A stretch of DNA of 64,000 bases, taken from assembly GCF_000746845.1 (NCBI RefSeq), contig NZ_KN050846.1, positions 503,394 to 567,393 on the forward strand, given 5' to 3'. Of the stretch, positions 34,758-43,480 are shown one piece after another (positions within the stretch are counted from its first letter, which is position 1; every line of letters starts with the position of its first letter). The notes beneath the pieces were generated by a model. The model was not told where the DNA came from. It worked only from the letters and a program-made list of their open reading frames with translations, and ran no database searches. Source of the stretch: Altibacter lentus (lineage in GTDB: Bacteria; Bacteroidota; Bacteroidia; Flavobacteriales; Flavobacteriaceae). A program made the translations under genes and the position numbers.

Positions 34758-35142
34758 TATATAATTCCAACTGTTTATCTATCCACGCTCTACATTCTTC
34801 CATGGTGTAGAAAGCCTTATGTGGCCATGCTAGGAATTCTTCGGCAAAAGAGGCCATCTTAAAGGTATTTTCAGAATAACACAGGGTGGCAACACCCACC
34901 AATTGTGAATTGTATTTCTTTGATTCTGAATAGCAATTAGGATTGATAGTATAATCGAACTTTCTATTCGATATATATCCAAAAGGACGATTGTAGTAGT
35001 GCCTGTCGAAGATCTCATGGAATTTATTGATGTGCGGCACATCGAACAACACACCTTCGTGGATGGTTCCAACCAGATAATTGTCGTATAAATCGAAATC
35101 GGCAAAGCCAATATTTATTGAATAACCGGGAGCGGGAACCAT
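34741..35142 (-). CDS. Small SpoIIAA/STAS-like protein, paralogue B
   Basis: A 133-residue soluble protein of unknown function, one of three paralogues in the window (others at 35253-35645 and 55297-55698). Shared blocks are DLYDNYLVGTIHEGV near residue 20, an amphipathic helix, NRPFGYISNRKFDYTINP near residue 60, a VGVATLCYSENTFK strand and the C-terminal helix ECRAWIDKQLE. The beta-alpha layout suggests a SpoIIAA/STAS-like fold. The frame extends 9 codons to an ATG at 35169, but the start at 35142 matches the length of the other two copies. Its last four codons and stop lie on the opposite strand of the rnpB 3' end. Confidence 0.72.
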   Translation of the reverse strand: MVPAPGYSINIGFADFDLYDNYLVGTIHEGVLFDVPHINKFHEIFDRHYYNRPFGYISNRKFDYTINPNCYSESKKYNSQLVGVATLCYSENTFKMASFAEEFLAWPHKAFYTMEECRAWIDKQLELYKKADL

Positions 35143-35252
35143 AAAGTGTAACGTGTAATATGAACACACTCAAATTTAAACTTTTTTTCGACAGCTTTTT
35201 AAAGACGCAGAAAATTCCCGAAGCCGCAAAACCCTGAATAGAATGTCTTGGA

Positions 35253-35645
35253 TCAATTCGATTTATTAAAATCTTCCACCAGTTGTAATGCCCATTCTTT
35301 ACAGGCCTCCATCTCATAGAACGGCTCGAATTTTCCTTTAAAAAAGGTTTTTTCAAAAAGGGCGTTGTTGTAAGAGGCTTCCGAATAGCACACAACTCCA
35401 ATGCCTAAAAGATTCTTGTAACGAGTATCTTTGAGCAAATTTGGATTGATGGTATAATCGTTCTTTCTGTCGGCTATGGAAACAAAGGGCCGGCCGGAGA
35501 AGTACGTTTCAAACATCTCGTAAATTGCTTCCAAGTGAGGTTGTTCAAAATCAAGTCCTTCCTTGATTTGCGATATCATATAGTGCTGGTGAATCTCTAT
35601 TCTTGCAAAATCAAGTTTAATTTTTTTAACTATGGAAGGCTTCAT
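35253..35645 (-). CDS. Small SpoIIAA/STAS-like protein, paralogue A
   Basis: A 130-residue paralogue of the gene 110 bases downstream. It shows HQHYMISQIKEGL, FSGRPFVSIADRKNDYTINP, GIGVVCYSEASYN and a final helix EACKEWALQLVEDF. Its ATG overlaps the rsmD stop by 4 bases (ATGA), so it is the last coupled gene of a DUF3822-rsmD-A set. The function is unknown and no catalytic motif is visible. The conserved R-K-x-x-Y-x-I-x-P segment is the most likely functional or structural core. Confidence 0.72.
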   Translation of the reverse strand: MKPSIVKKIKLDFARIEIHQHYMISQIKEGLDFEQPHLEAIYEMFETYFSGRPFVSIADRKNDYTINPNLLKDTRYKNLLGIGVVCYSEASYNNALFEKTFFKGKFEPFYEMEACKEWALQLVEDFNKSN

Positions 35646-36184
35646 GAGGTTTGTTGAAAAAAACTGAAGACCGAACCACCATATTTTCTGGCTTGCGAAA
35701 AATTAGGTTGCGACGAAAGGTCCATGTGTTTTGAATGCTCAATAATAAGCATTCCATTTGGTTTTACCCAGGAATTCTCAAAAATGAGTTGCACAATGGC
35801 TTCAAACTGTTCTTGAGGAAGATCGTATGGAGGGTCTGCGAAGACAACATCGAAGGACTGTCCTTGACCCGCTAAGAACTTATACACATCGCCCTTTACG
35901 GTTGTAATGGGAAGCGCAAGTGCTTCAGCTGTTTTTTGAATGAACTGGACGCAGGCATAGTGAGCATCTACCGCCATTACGACGGGAACGCCGCGTGATG
36001 CAAATTCATAACTTATATTTCCGGTCCCGGAAAAGAGGTCGAGCACGGTAATTTCATCAAGGTGGTAATTGTTGTTCAGAATATTGAAAAGCGACTCCTT
36101 CGCAAGATCTGTGGTAGGCCGTACCGGTAGTGTTTTTGGAGCAGTGATGCGTCTTCCTTTATGTATTCCTGAAATGATTCGCAT
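35642..36184 (-). CDS. rsmD: 16S rRNA (guanine(966)-N(2))-methyltransferase RsmD
   Basis: A 180-residue SAM-dependent methyltransferase modifying G966 of 16S rRNA. The opening MRIISGIHKGRRITAP and VRPTTDLAKESLFNIL are family signatures. SAM-binding VLDLFSGTGNISYEFASRG is near residue 48, and the catalytic (D/N)PPY motif FADPPYDLP is near 118. It is coupled at both ends: TAATG with the DUF3822 gene upstream and ATGA with the small paralogue downstream. Confidence 0.95.
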   Translation of the reverse strand: MRIISGIHKGRRITAPKTLPVRPTTDLAKESLFNILNNNYHLDEITVLDLFSGTGNISYEFASRGVPVVMAVDAHYACVQFIQKTAEALALPITTVKGDVYKFLAGQGQSFDVVFADPPYDLPQEQFEAIVQLIFENSWVKPNGMLIIEHSKHMDLSSQPNFSQARKYGGSVFSFFQQTS

Positions 36185-36939
36185 TATAGGCTTAGGGTCA
36201 ATAAATAATTGGAGTTGGGTTCCTCCATGGTTAAATTTTGTGTTGCAGTGGCAGGGGGTGTTGCGACCGATACATTCCTAATATATTGATAAACTATCTG
36301 GAACAGATCGCTTTCTTCTGAAATGCTTCCGAAGAAGGTCACGGGAACTGTTTCAGGATTGAGTTTCAGTTGTTCAAAACAAAAAAGTATGTAATACACA
36401 AAGTCTTCGGGTGTTCTATACGAATAGCTATTGCAAAGCTGAAGCGCACCATCTTTTAACACCAGGAGATCGAAGTGGGTCTCTGTAACGTGAACAAAGA
36501 CCTTAGCGTCCCGCGTATGCTTTTCTGAAGCTAGGAACGATCGCAATAGGACGGTGGTTGCGTGATAGTATTGAAAACTACCAAAACGATCGAAGATATA
36601 GTTGTTGATGTTCACGAACGGAATGTAGACAATCACTGTTCCAACCGATTCCAAGGCATCATGTGAGATATAATCGTTCGCCAGTATCTTTGAATTGAAT
36701 TTTAAATACTCACTGGTCTTTGTCTCATCAAATAATGATAAAGGTACGGGCGCATATACATTCGTTGCATAAATTAGTGTTATCTCTAAAGAGCTCTCCA
36801 GTTCTTTATTTTCTGAAAAAAATTGTTCGAGCTCAAGCAGCAGTTCTTCGGGGGTGCGCGGTGTAGCAAACTTTTTTTCAGTGTAGAAAATAGGCTCCTT
36901 CGTGTCTGAATTTGACACTAAAAAAGAAAGTCCGGTCAA
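36184..36939 (-). CDS. DUF3822 family protein
   Basis: About 251 residues from a TTG at 36939. It is the DUF3822 family, found almost only in Bacteroidota beside rsmD, with a PilM/actin-like (ASKHA) appearance: the IYATNVYAPVPLSLFDE, KVFVHVTETHFDLLVLKDG and VTFFGSISEESDLFQIVYQYI blocks fit. The conserved first beta-hairpin seems to begin before the TTG, because the frame upstream encodes KKLSVQIA directly joined to LTGLSFLV. No ATG, GTG or TTG lies between the upstream in-frame stop (about 37028) and 36939. The true start may therefore be a rare codon such as ATT or CTG at 36950-36999. The function is unknown; context suggests a link to ribosome assembly. Confidence 0.78.
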   Translation of the reverse strand: MTGLSFLVSNSDTKEPIFYTEKKFATPRTPEELLLELEQFFSENKELESSLEITLIYATNVYAPVPLSLFDETKTSEYLKFNSKILANDYISHDALESVGTVIVYIPFVNINNYIFDRFGSFQYYHATTVLLRSFLASEKHTRDAKVFVHVTETHFDLLVLKDGALQLCNSYSYRTPEDFVYYILFCFEQLKLNPETVPVTFFGSISEESDLFQIVYQYIRNVSVATPPATATQNLTMEEPNSNYLLTLSL

Positions 36940-36982
36940 GGCAATTTGAACGGACAGTTTCTTTTGAATGTTTGGATCTATG

Positions 36983-37645
36983 TTATTGGTCTTTAACAGT
37001 ATCGTATATTTTTGGCCAGTTCCCGCTCGTGTTCACTTCGTTCATTGAGCCCACTTTAATGTAAGGTCCATTAACACCGTCTACAGAAACCACTTGCTTT
37101 TCCTGAGCTAAAAGGTCTTTGTCTTGATCGGCTAAAATCACATCTTTTGGTACTCGTGCTTCAAATACAGAGTAGGTAGCATCGTTCTTTTTAAGCTTAC
37201 CGGCCCGAAGTTCAATTTTGGTATCTACGCCTTCTACGGGAATATTCATCATGGTCTTGTAGCGATCGCCACCGCCAAACAACGAATCTTTTACCGGAGT
37301 ATAACCAAGGGTATCGATAAGTACTTTTTCGATAAAATATCCTTCATCGATTCCAAAAGCCTTATTCTTAGCGACATCGGCGAAACTAGTGTCGCGACGC
37401 TGTACAATAGCAAACTGTGCTGTATCGATAAACCGAACCAAACTATCAAAACTTCCTGTGAAATTCCCTGTAATCTCTTGATGGGCCAACTCTGCATCCC
37501 GAATATCCTTCAAATTTTTTATCACTTTGGCGTAACGTGCTTCTTTCACTTCGTTAAAAGCGATAGGTCCGCTAATGGAAGTATAAAGTTGATATCCCAA
37601 AAAAGCGATCACAATCCAAAGTAGTAGTTGAATTACTATTTTCAT
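36983..37645 (-). CDS. Membrane-anchored hypothetical protein
   Basis: A 220-residue protein with a single N-terminal hydrophobic segment (about residues 5-24, IQLLLWIVIAFLGYQLYTSI) and the rest probably outside the cytoplasmic membrane. The helical stretch after the anchor (EVKEARYAKVIKNLKDIRDAELAHQEITG) is reminiscent of pseudopilin-like proteins, but no prepilin peptidase site is seen. A recognisable domain is missing; similar proteins occur across Flavobacteriaceae. It is the first gene of the minus-strand set leading into DUF3822 and rsmD, 43 bases from the DUF3822 TTG. Confidence 0.65.
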   Translation of the reverse strand: MKIVIQLLLWIVIAFLGYQLYTSISGPIAFNEVKEARYAKVIKNLKDIRDAELAHQEITGNFTGSFDSLVRFIDTAQFAIVQRRDTSFADVAKNKAFGIDEGYFIEKVLIDTLGYTPVKDSLFGGGDRYKTMMNIPVEGVDTKIELRAGKLKKNDATYSVFEARVPKDVILADQDKDLLAQEKQVVSVDGVNGPYIKVGSMNEVNTSGNWPKIYDTVKDQ

Positions 37646-37772
37646 TATTTTGATAGTTTAATTATGTTGTTTAATAGGTCTATCGCAAATCTACAATTTT
37701 TTTTTGTTCGTTAAAGTATAATCCGAAAAAATCATGGCTATCTTTAAGGGCTATTAGACGCCTACAACATTC

Positions 37773-39197
37773 ATGGATATTTCGCAGTTTTACAGCCTTT
37801 TAAAAAATGATTTCCCCCACAATACCACCGCTAAGCAAGATCTTGCTCTGCAATTGTTGGCCGATTTTACCCTAAGCGATAAAAAAAGTCAAACATTTTT
37901 ATTGAAGGGTTATGCCGGAACAGGAAAAACAACGCTGGTGGGTACGTTGGTTAAAAACCTAGGGAAAGCAAGACGATCTTCTATATTACTGGCCCCTACC
38001 GGACGCGCGGCTAAAGTGATTAGTAACTACGCTAACAAGGAAGCTTTTACCATTCACAAAAAAATCTATTATCCAAAAAGCCAAAAAGGGGGAGGGGTTT
38101 CCTTTACACTCCAGAAGAACAAACACCGAAATGTAATTTTTATAGTCGATGAAGCTTCTATGGTTCCGGATATTAATCAGGAATCGAAATTATTCGAAAA
38201 CGGATCGCTTTTGGACGACCTAATGGAATACGTCTACAATGGTCAGAATTGCAAATTGTTACTTATTGGAGACACGGCACAGTTGCCTCCCGTGAAATTG
38301 AACATCAGTCCTGCCTTAGATAAACATACGTTGGAAAGCCATTATAATAAAGAGGTCATTGAGATCGAATTGGACGAGGTCGTACGACAACAAAGGGATA
38401 GTGGCATTCTGGTGAATGCTACGCACATTCGCACACGTATAGAAGACGGGCTGTATGAAGCATTTAAGTTTTCTGAATTACCCTATCCTGAAGTAATACG
38501 TCCGTTGGACGGACAAGAACTCATGGAAGCCATACAAGATAGTTATGCAACATTGGGAAATGAAGACACCGTGATCATTGTGCGTTCTAACAAAAGAGCA
38601 AACCTTTACAATCAAAATATCCGAAACCGTATTTTATATCAAGAGGAGGACTTATCTGCCGGAGATTATCTCATGGTGGTTAAGAATAATTACTTTTGGG
38701 TAAAGACCGAAAGTGAGGCAGGGTTTATAGCCAATGGAGATATTATTGAGGTGCTGGAGATCTTCAGTATTAAAGAATTATATGGATTTCGCTTCGCGGA
38801 AGTAAATATTAGAATGGTCGATTATCCTAAAATGGCTCCCTTTGAAACAGTGCTTTTATTAGATACGCTCACTTCTGAAGCACCCTCACTTTCGTATGAA
38901 GACTCTAACCGGCTGTACCAGGAAGTTCAAAAGGATTATGCTTCAGAAAAATCGAATTACAAGCGCTTTCTTTCGGTCAAGAACAATAAATATTTTAATG
39001 CACTTCAGGTAAAGTTCTCCTATGCCATCACCTGTCATAAATCGCAAGGAGGACAATGGAACACTGTGTTTGTGGAACAACCGTATTTGCCCAACGGGGT
39101 TGACAAGGAATATTTACGATGGTTGTACACTGCGGTTACGAGGGCTCAAGAAAAATTGTACCTCATAGGTTTTAAAGATGAGTTTTTTGTAGATTAG
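37773..39197 (+). CDS. RecD-like ATP-dependent DNA helicase
   Basis: A 474-residue superfamily 1 helicase of the RecD/Pif1-like type. Walker A is in LKGYAGTGKTTLVGTLVK (about residues 44-61), motif Ia LLAPTGRAAKVI, Walker B VIFIVDEASMVPD, motif III LLIGDTAQLPPV, and the C-terminal motifs V and VI are ITCHKSQGGQWNTVFVEQP and LYTAVTRAQEKLYLIG. It lacks the N-terminal domain of true RecD subunits, and no recB or recC gene is near. The substrate is probably branched or ended DNA in repair. It overlaps the next gene by a base if that gene uses its GTG. Confidence 0.9.
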   Translation: MDISQFYSLLKNDFPHNTTAKQDLALQLLADFTLSDKKSQTFLLKGYAGTGKTTLVGTLVKNLGKARRSSILLAPTGRAAKVISNYANKEAFTIHKKIYYPKSQKGGGVSFTLQKNKHRNVIFIVDEASMVPDINQESKLFENGSLLDDLMEYVYNGQNCKLLLIGDTAQLPPVKLNISPALDKHTLESHYNKEVIEIELDEVVRQQRDSGILVNATHIRTRIEDGLYEAFKFSELPYPEVIRPLDGQELMEAIQDSYATLGNEDTVIIVRSNKRANLYNQNIRNRILYQEEDLSAGDYLMVVKNNYFWVKTESEAGFIANGDIIEVLEIFSIKELYGFRFAEVNIRMVDYPKMAPFETVLLLDTLTSEAPSLSYEDSNRLYQEVQKDYASEKSNYKRFLSVKNNKYFNALQVKFSYAITCHKSQGGQWNTVFVEQPYLPNGVDKEYLRWLYTAVTRAQEKLYLIGFKDEFFVD

Positions 39198-39202
39198 TGA
39201 CT

Positions 39203-39781
39203 ATGGAGTGGGTTGAGATCTTATTGAGTATTTTTTTAGGCATCGGTCTTGCAGCGGCTGTGGGATTCAGGGTGTTTTTGCCCTTATTGGTCATGAGCCT
39301 CGCCGCCCATTACGATGTGATACCGCTTAACGAAAACTGGCAATGGATGGGCAGTCTTACGGCTGTGATCACCTTAGGGGTCGCCACGTTGGTAGAAGTG
39401 TCGGGATATTACATTCCTTGGCTGGACAATGCGTTAGATACGATTGCTATTCCACTGGCAGCTATTGCGGGTACCGCTGTTATGGTGGCCACCGTTACAA
39501 ATCTGGATCCAATCGTTACATGGACGCTGGCGATCATTGCCGGTGGAGGGACAGCAGCGGCAGTTCAGGGTAATACATCGGCGATTCGGCTGGGTTCTAC
39601 CGCTACAACAGGTGGTCTTGCCAATCCGGTGGTTTCCACCATAGAAGCGGGTACGTCGACGGTTCTAGCCATCTTGTCTATTTTCCTTCCTGTTCTGGCC
39701 TTTGTTTGCGTATTGTTAATTTTTTTCGGCCTGTATAAGTTTTATAAAAAGCTTCGCAAAAAACGCAACACTACTGGTTAA
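39203..39781 (+). CDS. DUF4126 membrane protein
   Basis: A 192-residue integral membrane protein with four or five hydrophobic segments, rich in Ala, Gly and Thr. The core ([21 protein letters not shown], and [20 protein letters not shown] before the last segments) matches the DUF4126 family, of unknown function. The start is either a GTG at 39197 overlapping the helicase stop, or the ATG at 39203 which I prefer. It ends with the basic tail KKLRKKRN, which should be cytoplasmic. Confidence 0.8.
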   Translation: MEWVEILLSIFLGIGLAAAVGFRVFLPLLVMSLAAHYDVIPLNENWQWMGSLTAVITLGVATLVEVSGYYIPWLDNALDTIAIPLAAIAGTAVMVATVTNLDPIVTWTLAIIAGGGTAAAVQGNTSAIRLGSTATTGGLANPVVSTIEAGTSTVLAILSIFLPVLAFVCVLLIFFGLYKFYKKLRKKRNTTG

Positions 39782-39787
39782 TCTTCT

Positions 39788-39795
39788 TATTTTTG
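39788..39795 (+). promoter_or_regulatory. -7 box TATTTTTG before the kdsB-kdnB fusion
   Basis: An exact TAnnTTTG match 26 bases before the TTG start at 39822. No clear TTG is found at the expected -33 distance, so it is only a candidate. Confidence 0.35.
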
Positions 39796-39821
39796 AAAAC
39801 AAGACTTTAATACACTTTAGT

Positions 39822-41651
39822 TTGAAAATAATAGCAATGATCCCGGCGCGCTACGGCGCCTCTCGATTCCCAGGAAAATTAATGCAAGATCTAGGCGGAA
39901 AGCCTGTGATCGTTCGAACCTACGAAGCAGCAAAAGAGACCAATCTCTTTGATGAAGTCTTCGTTGTCACCGATAGCGAGATCATCTTTAATGAAATTGA
40001 ACTGAACGGGGGTAAAGCCATTATGAGCAAGCGTGAACACGAGTGCGGCAGTGACCGGATCGCCGAAGCAGTAGCCGACATGAATGTCGATATAGTGGTC
40101 AATGTTCAGGGAGATGAGCCTTTTACGAGTAAAAAAGGGCTGGAACAGGTATTGAGTGTATTCGACGGGCCCGATGCCGAAAAGATCGATCTGGCATCTC
40201 TAATGACCGAGATTCATGACTGGAAAGAGATAAGTGATCCTAACTGCGTGAAAGTGATCGTGGATCAAGATAATTTTGCACTATACTTTTCCCGTTCACC
40301 TATACCGTATCCGAGAGATAAGAATGTAGCTGTACAGTATTACAAGCACAAAGGAATCTATGCTTTTCGTAAATCGGCTTTAATGGACTTCTATAGGCTG
40401 CCTATGCGAACTCTGGAAGCGGCCGAGAAGATAGAATGCATACGTTATCTGGAGTATGGAAAAAATATAAAAATGGCTATTTCCAATGCACAAGGGATCG
40501 AGATCGATACGCCCGAAGACCTTATACGAGCCAATAAAGTGTTGAAAGAAGAGAAGAAGGAAACTGTTAATAACAAATTCCGAAACTTTCCAATGGTTCC
40601 CAAGGTGGTTTTTGGGCAGGGTTGTTTTGACCAGTTAGGTTCCATTTTGGCACCGCAACGTAAAGACAAAGCACCTTTTATCTTCTTGGTCGATGATGTT
40701 TTTAAGCAGAACAAGGATCTATTGGACAGGATACACCTTCGGTTCAATGACAAATTATTGTTCGTTTCTGCGGAAGAAGAGCCAAAAACTACGCAGGTGG
40801 ATCAAATTGTAAAAGACATTAAATCTGAATTTACCTATAAACCATCAGGCATCATAGGTATTGGAGGTGGAACCGTGTTGGATCTTGCAAAAGCAGTCTC
40901 GATCATGCTAACAAATAAAGGCAGTGCTGCAGACTATCAAGGCTGGGACCTCGTAAAGAACAAGGCGGTTTATCATGTGGGTATTCCTACAATATCGGGT
41001 ACGGGAGCTGAAGTTTCACGAACTACGGTTCTTACCGGACCTGTGAGAAAACTTGGTATCAACAGTGATTTCACGCCCTTTGATCAAGTGGTTCTGGATC
41101 CGGAACTCACAATAGGGGTTCCGAAGAATCAATGGTTCTACACAGGGATGGACTGTTTTATTCATTGTGTAGAATCTCTTAACGGTACGTTTCTTAATGC
41201 ATTTAGTCAGAGTTACGGTGAGAAAGCTTACGACCTGTGTAAGGAGATCTTTTTGGATGAAGGATTACCCGATGAAGAATCCAGAGGAAAATTGATGATG
41301 GCCTCATGGCACGGTGGTATGAGCATTGCATATTCGCAAGTGGGTGTAGCACACGCGATGAGCTACGGACTTTCCTACGTACTGGGTACAAAACACGGGA
41401 TCGGGAATTGTATTGTATTCGACCATTTGGCTGAATTCTACCCGAAAGATGTCGCCCTCTTCAAGAAAATGGTGAAGCAGCATAACATTGATATCCCAAC
41501 AGGGCTCTGTAGTAATCTTTCCGAAGCACAATTGAATACCATGATAGATATCGCTTTAAGTCTGGTCCCCTTATGGGAGAATGCATTGGGTGAGCATTGG
41601 GAAACAATAATGACCAGAGATAAATTGAAGGAACTCTACATTAAAATGTAA
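39822..41651 (+). CDS. kdsB: Fusion of CMP-KDO synthetase (KdsB) and KDO 8-oxidase (KdnB-like)
   Basis: A 609-residue bifunctional protein. Residues 1 to about 245 are a complete KdsB cytidylyltransferase: [15 protein letters not shown] at the CTP site, [13 protein letters not shown] and [10 protein letters not shown]. After a charged linker ([10 protein letters not shown]), residues about 255-609 are an iron-dependent alcohol dehydrogenase with the NAD-binding [14 protein letters not shown] and all four metal ligands (D and H in [12 protein letters not shown] in [11 protein letters not shown] in TKHGIGNC). That half has the length and character of KdnB, which oxidises KDO at C8 on the way to 8-amino-KDO. 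The start is TTG: KdsB proteins begin MKIIA(M/V)IPARYG, and the first ATG would cut into strand 1. The aminotransferase KdnA is not in this window. Confidence 0.9.
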   Translation: MKIIAMIPARYGASRFPGKLMQDLGGKPVIVRTYEAAKETNLFDEVFVVTDSEIIFNEIELNGGKAIMSKREHECGSDRIAEAVADMNVDIVVNVQGDEPFTSKKGLEQVLSVFDGPDAEKIDLASLMTEIHDWKEISDPNCVKVIVDQDNFALYFSRSPIPYPRDKNVAVQYYKHKGIYAFRKSALMDFYRLPMRTLEAAEKIECIRYLEYGKNIKMAISNAQGIEIDTPEDLIRANKVLKEEKKETVNNKFRNFPMVPKVVFGQGCFDQLGSILAPQRKDKAPFIFLVDDVFKQNKDLLDRIHLRFNDKLLFVSAEEEPKTTQVDQIVKDIKSEFTYKPSGIIGIGGGTVLDLAKAVSIMLTNKGSAADYQGWDLVKNKAVYHVGIPTISGTGAEVSRTTVLTGPVRKLGINSDFTPFDQVVLDPELTIGVPKNQWFYTGMDCFIHCVESLNGTFLNAFSQSYGEKAYDLCKEIFLDEGLPDEESRGKLMMASWHGGMSIAYSQVGVAHAMSYGLSYVLGTKHGIGNCIVFDHLAEFYPKDVALFKKMVKQHNIDIPTGLCSNLSEAQLNTMIDIALSLVPLWENALGEHWETIMTRDKLKELYIKM

Positions 41652-41668
41652 AACAGGGTAAGCAAGAG

Positions 41669-42205
41669 ATGGGCCTAACAAAATTTATTTTTTTTAAAAT
41701 AATGGGGTGGAAGATCGAGGGCAGTTTTGACCCTTCTATCAAAAAGGCCGTTGTGATCGTGGTTCCGCATACCAGTTGGCACGATTTCTTCATAGGAGTT
41801 TTTACTCGTCGTATCCTAAAAACCGAAATCAATTTTGTAGCCAAAAAAGAATTGTTCAGATGGCCCTTTGGCTGGTATTTTAGGTGGATGGGAGGCGCTC
41901 CGCTCGACAGGACCTCGGGCCAGAATAAGGTGGAGGCGATCGCTGAAGTCTTCAGAAAAAAAGAAGAGTTCAGGCTGGCCTTAGCACCGGAAGGTACACG
42001 CAAAAAAGTGGAGGCATGGAAAACGGGTTTTTACTATATTGCACAAGCCGCCCACGTGCCCATTATTCCGGTTTCCTTCGATTATGCTACTAAAACAGTG
42101 ACCATAAATCCACCATTCTATATCTCCGGCGACATTGATGAGGACACTCGGTTGCTTCGCACTTATTTTGAAAACATCGTAGGTAAGGTGCCGGAATACT
42201 CTTAA
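41669..42205 (+). CDS. 1-acylglycerol-3-phosphate acyltransferase-like protein
   Basis: A 178-residue LPLAT-family acyltransferase. The catalytic HX4D motif is VPHTSWHDFFIG near residue 31, and the phosphate-binding block is LALAPEGTRKKVEAWKTGF near 108, with PIIPVSFDY after it. It is shorter than PlsC, with no obvious membrane anchor. It starts 17 bases after the kdsB-kdnB fusion and is probably co-transcribed, which suggests a role in lipid A or phospholipid acylation, but the acceptor is unknown. Confidence 0.85.
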   Translation: MGLTKFIFFKIMGWKIEGSFDPSIKKAVVIVVPHTSWHDFFIGVFTRRILKTEINFVAKKELFRWPFGWYFRWMGGAPLDRTSGQNKVEAIAEVFRKKEEFRLALAPEGTRKKVEAWKTGFYYIAQAAHVPIIPVSFDYATKTVTINPPFYISGDIDEDTRLLRTYFENIVGKVPEYS

Positions 42206-42397
42206 CAAATTGATGTGATCCTCTTTCGTTTCTTAACACATCATTAATCTAAATCTCTGTTAAAGCCCTCATGTTAGCTAGACAGTAACCCTTTGACTTT
42301 CAACAACAGCAGGTTAAATTCTCGTTAATCTTGTAAAAGAAAAATACGTATTGTTTCATTTTCTAGTTATTTAGCCACAAACCTAAAAAGTAACACT

Positions 42398-43429
42398 ATG
42401 AAAATGTACAAATTTTTAACACTACTGCTTTTCGCGGGTCTGATGACAACCGCATGTAGCAGCGACGATGACACAGGAAATGATGATGGACCCACTGCCG
42501 ATTCACGTCGAGAACTTTACGCTTCCAATAATTCTAATGGAAACGTAACAAAATACGATGTGAGTGAACCCAGTACTGCCACCTCAAAGACCTTCTTAAC
42601 ACTATCCCTTGATTCTGAAGGTATTCATTACGACGGTTCAACCGATGCCGTAACACAAGCTTCAAGATCCTTCTTACAGTTAAATTCCTATGCGAATATC
42701 TCTGTAGCCGAAGATGGTATCACTATCAATGCTAATATATCCAGCTCGGCAGATCTGGAAAGTCCCAGAGATGTAGCCGTCAATGGGAATTTCTATGTTG
42801 TTTCAGACAACGCCGATGTCGACGGGGATCCTAATACTGCCGACGGTCGGTTCTTTGTATACGTTAAGGATTCCAACGGATTCACTTTGAGAAATACAGT
42901 GACAGTTGATTTTGCAGTATGGGGAATTGAGTTCGTAGGCAACGACCTATTTGCAGTGGTGGATAAAACTTCCGACATCGCTGTATTTACCAATTTCACG
43001 GCAACCAATACCACAGACGCCACCGTAGCTGCGAATAAGCGTATCACCATCGAAGGTATTACGCGAACTCACGGGCTTGCCTTTGATGGTTCTACAATGA
43101 TCCTTACTGATATTGGTGACGCTGCTTTGGATGCTGATGGAGGTTTTCATGTAATTAGCGACTTTCAAACTAAATTCAATGCCGTTGCCAACGGAGAAAC
43201 GATGGCAGTAGCAGGAAACCAAGTGCGTGTGGCCGGAAGCAGCACCTTCTTGGGGAACCCGGTCGCTGCAGAATTTGACCAAGAAACAAACACTGTATTT
43301 ATTGCAGAACGAGCAAATAGCGGGGGTAGGGTACTGGCCTTTCAGAATATAAATGCCGGAGGAAATATTGCACCTACAATGAACGTATTGTTGTCAGGAG
43401 CATCTTCACTGTCATTTTATAAAGAGTAG
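42398..43429 (+). CDS. Surface lipoprotein, beta-propeller-like, unknown function
   Basis: A 343-residue lipoprotein with lipobox LMTTAC (lipidated Cys at about residue 20), followed by SSDDDTGNDDG. Acidic residues right after the lipid-bearing Cys match the Bacteroidota lipoprotein export signal, so the protein is probably on the cell surface. The remainder repeats a pattern of short strands, e.g. RELYASNNSNGNVTKYD, NGNFYVVSDNADVDG, FDGSTMILTDIGDAAL and TNTVFIAERANSGGRV, consistent with a beta-propeller of the SMP-30/NHL sort. No catalytic residues are recognised. A bidirectional terminator follows. Confidence 0.75.
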   Translation: MKMYKFLTLLLFAGLMTTACSSDDDTGNDDGPTADSRRELYASNNSNGNVTKYDVSEPSTATSKTFLTLSLDSEGIHYDGSTDAVTQASRSFLQLNSYANISVAEDGITINANISSSADLESPRDVAVNGNFYVVSDNADVDGDPNTADGRFFVYVKDSNGFTLRNTVTVDFAVWGIEFVGNDLFAVVDKTSDIAVFTNFTATNTTDATVAANKRITIEGITRTHGLAFDGSTMILTDIGDAALDADGGFHVISDFQTKFNAVANGETMAVAGNQVRVAGSSTFLGNPVAAEFDQETNTVFIAERANSGGRVLAFQNINAGGNIAPTMNVLLSGASSLSFYKE

Positions 43430-43448
43430 TAAGGCCCTCTATAAATTA

Positions 43449-43479
43449 AAAAGCCATCTTGAAAAAGATGGCTTTTTTT
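43449..43479 (+). terminator. Bidirectional terminator between lipoprotein and yebC operon
   Basis: The 10-bp stem AAGCCATCTT (43451-43460) / AAGATGGCTT (43465-43474) has loop GAAA and is flanked by A-rich and T-rich runs. It can end both the plus-strand lipoprotein gene and the minus-strand run that ends at 43481. Confidence 0.93.
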
Positions 43480-43480
43480 A

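Noticed and set aside
39837-41651. ATG at 39837 as start of the KdsB-KdnB protein
   Set aside because: It would remove the first strand residues (KIIA) that all KdsB proteins have; the TTG at 39822 restores them.
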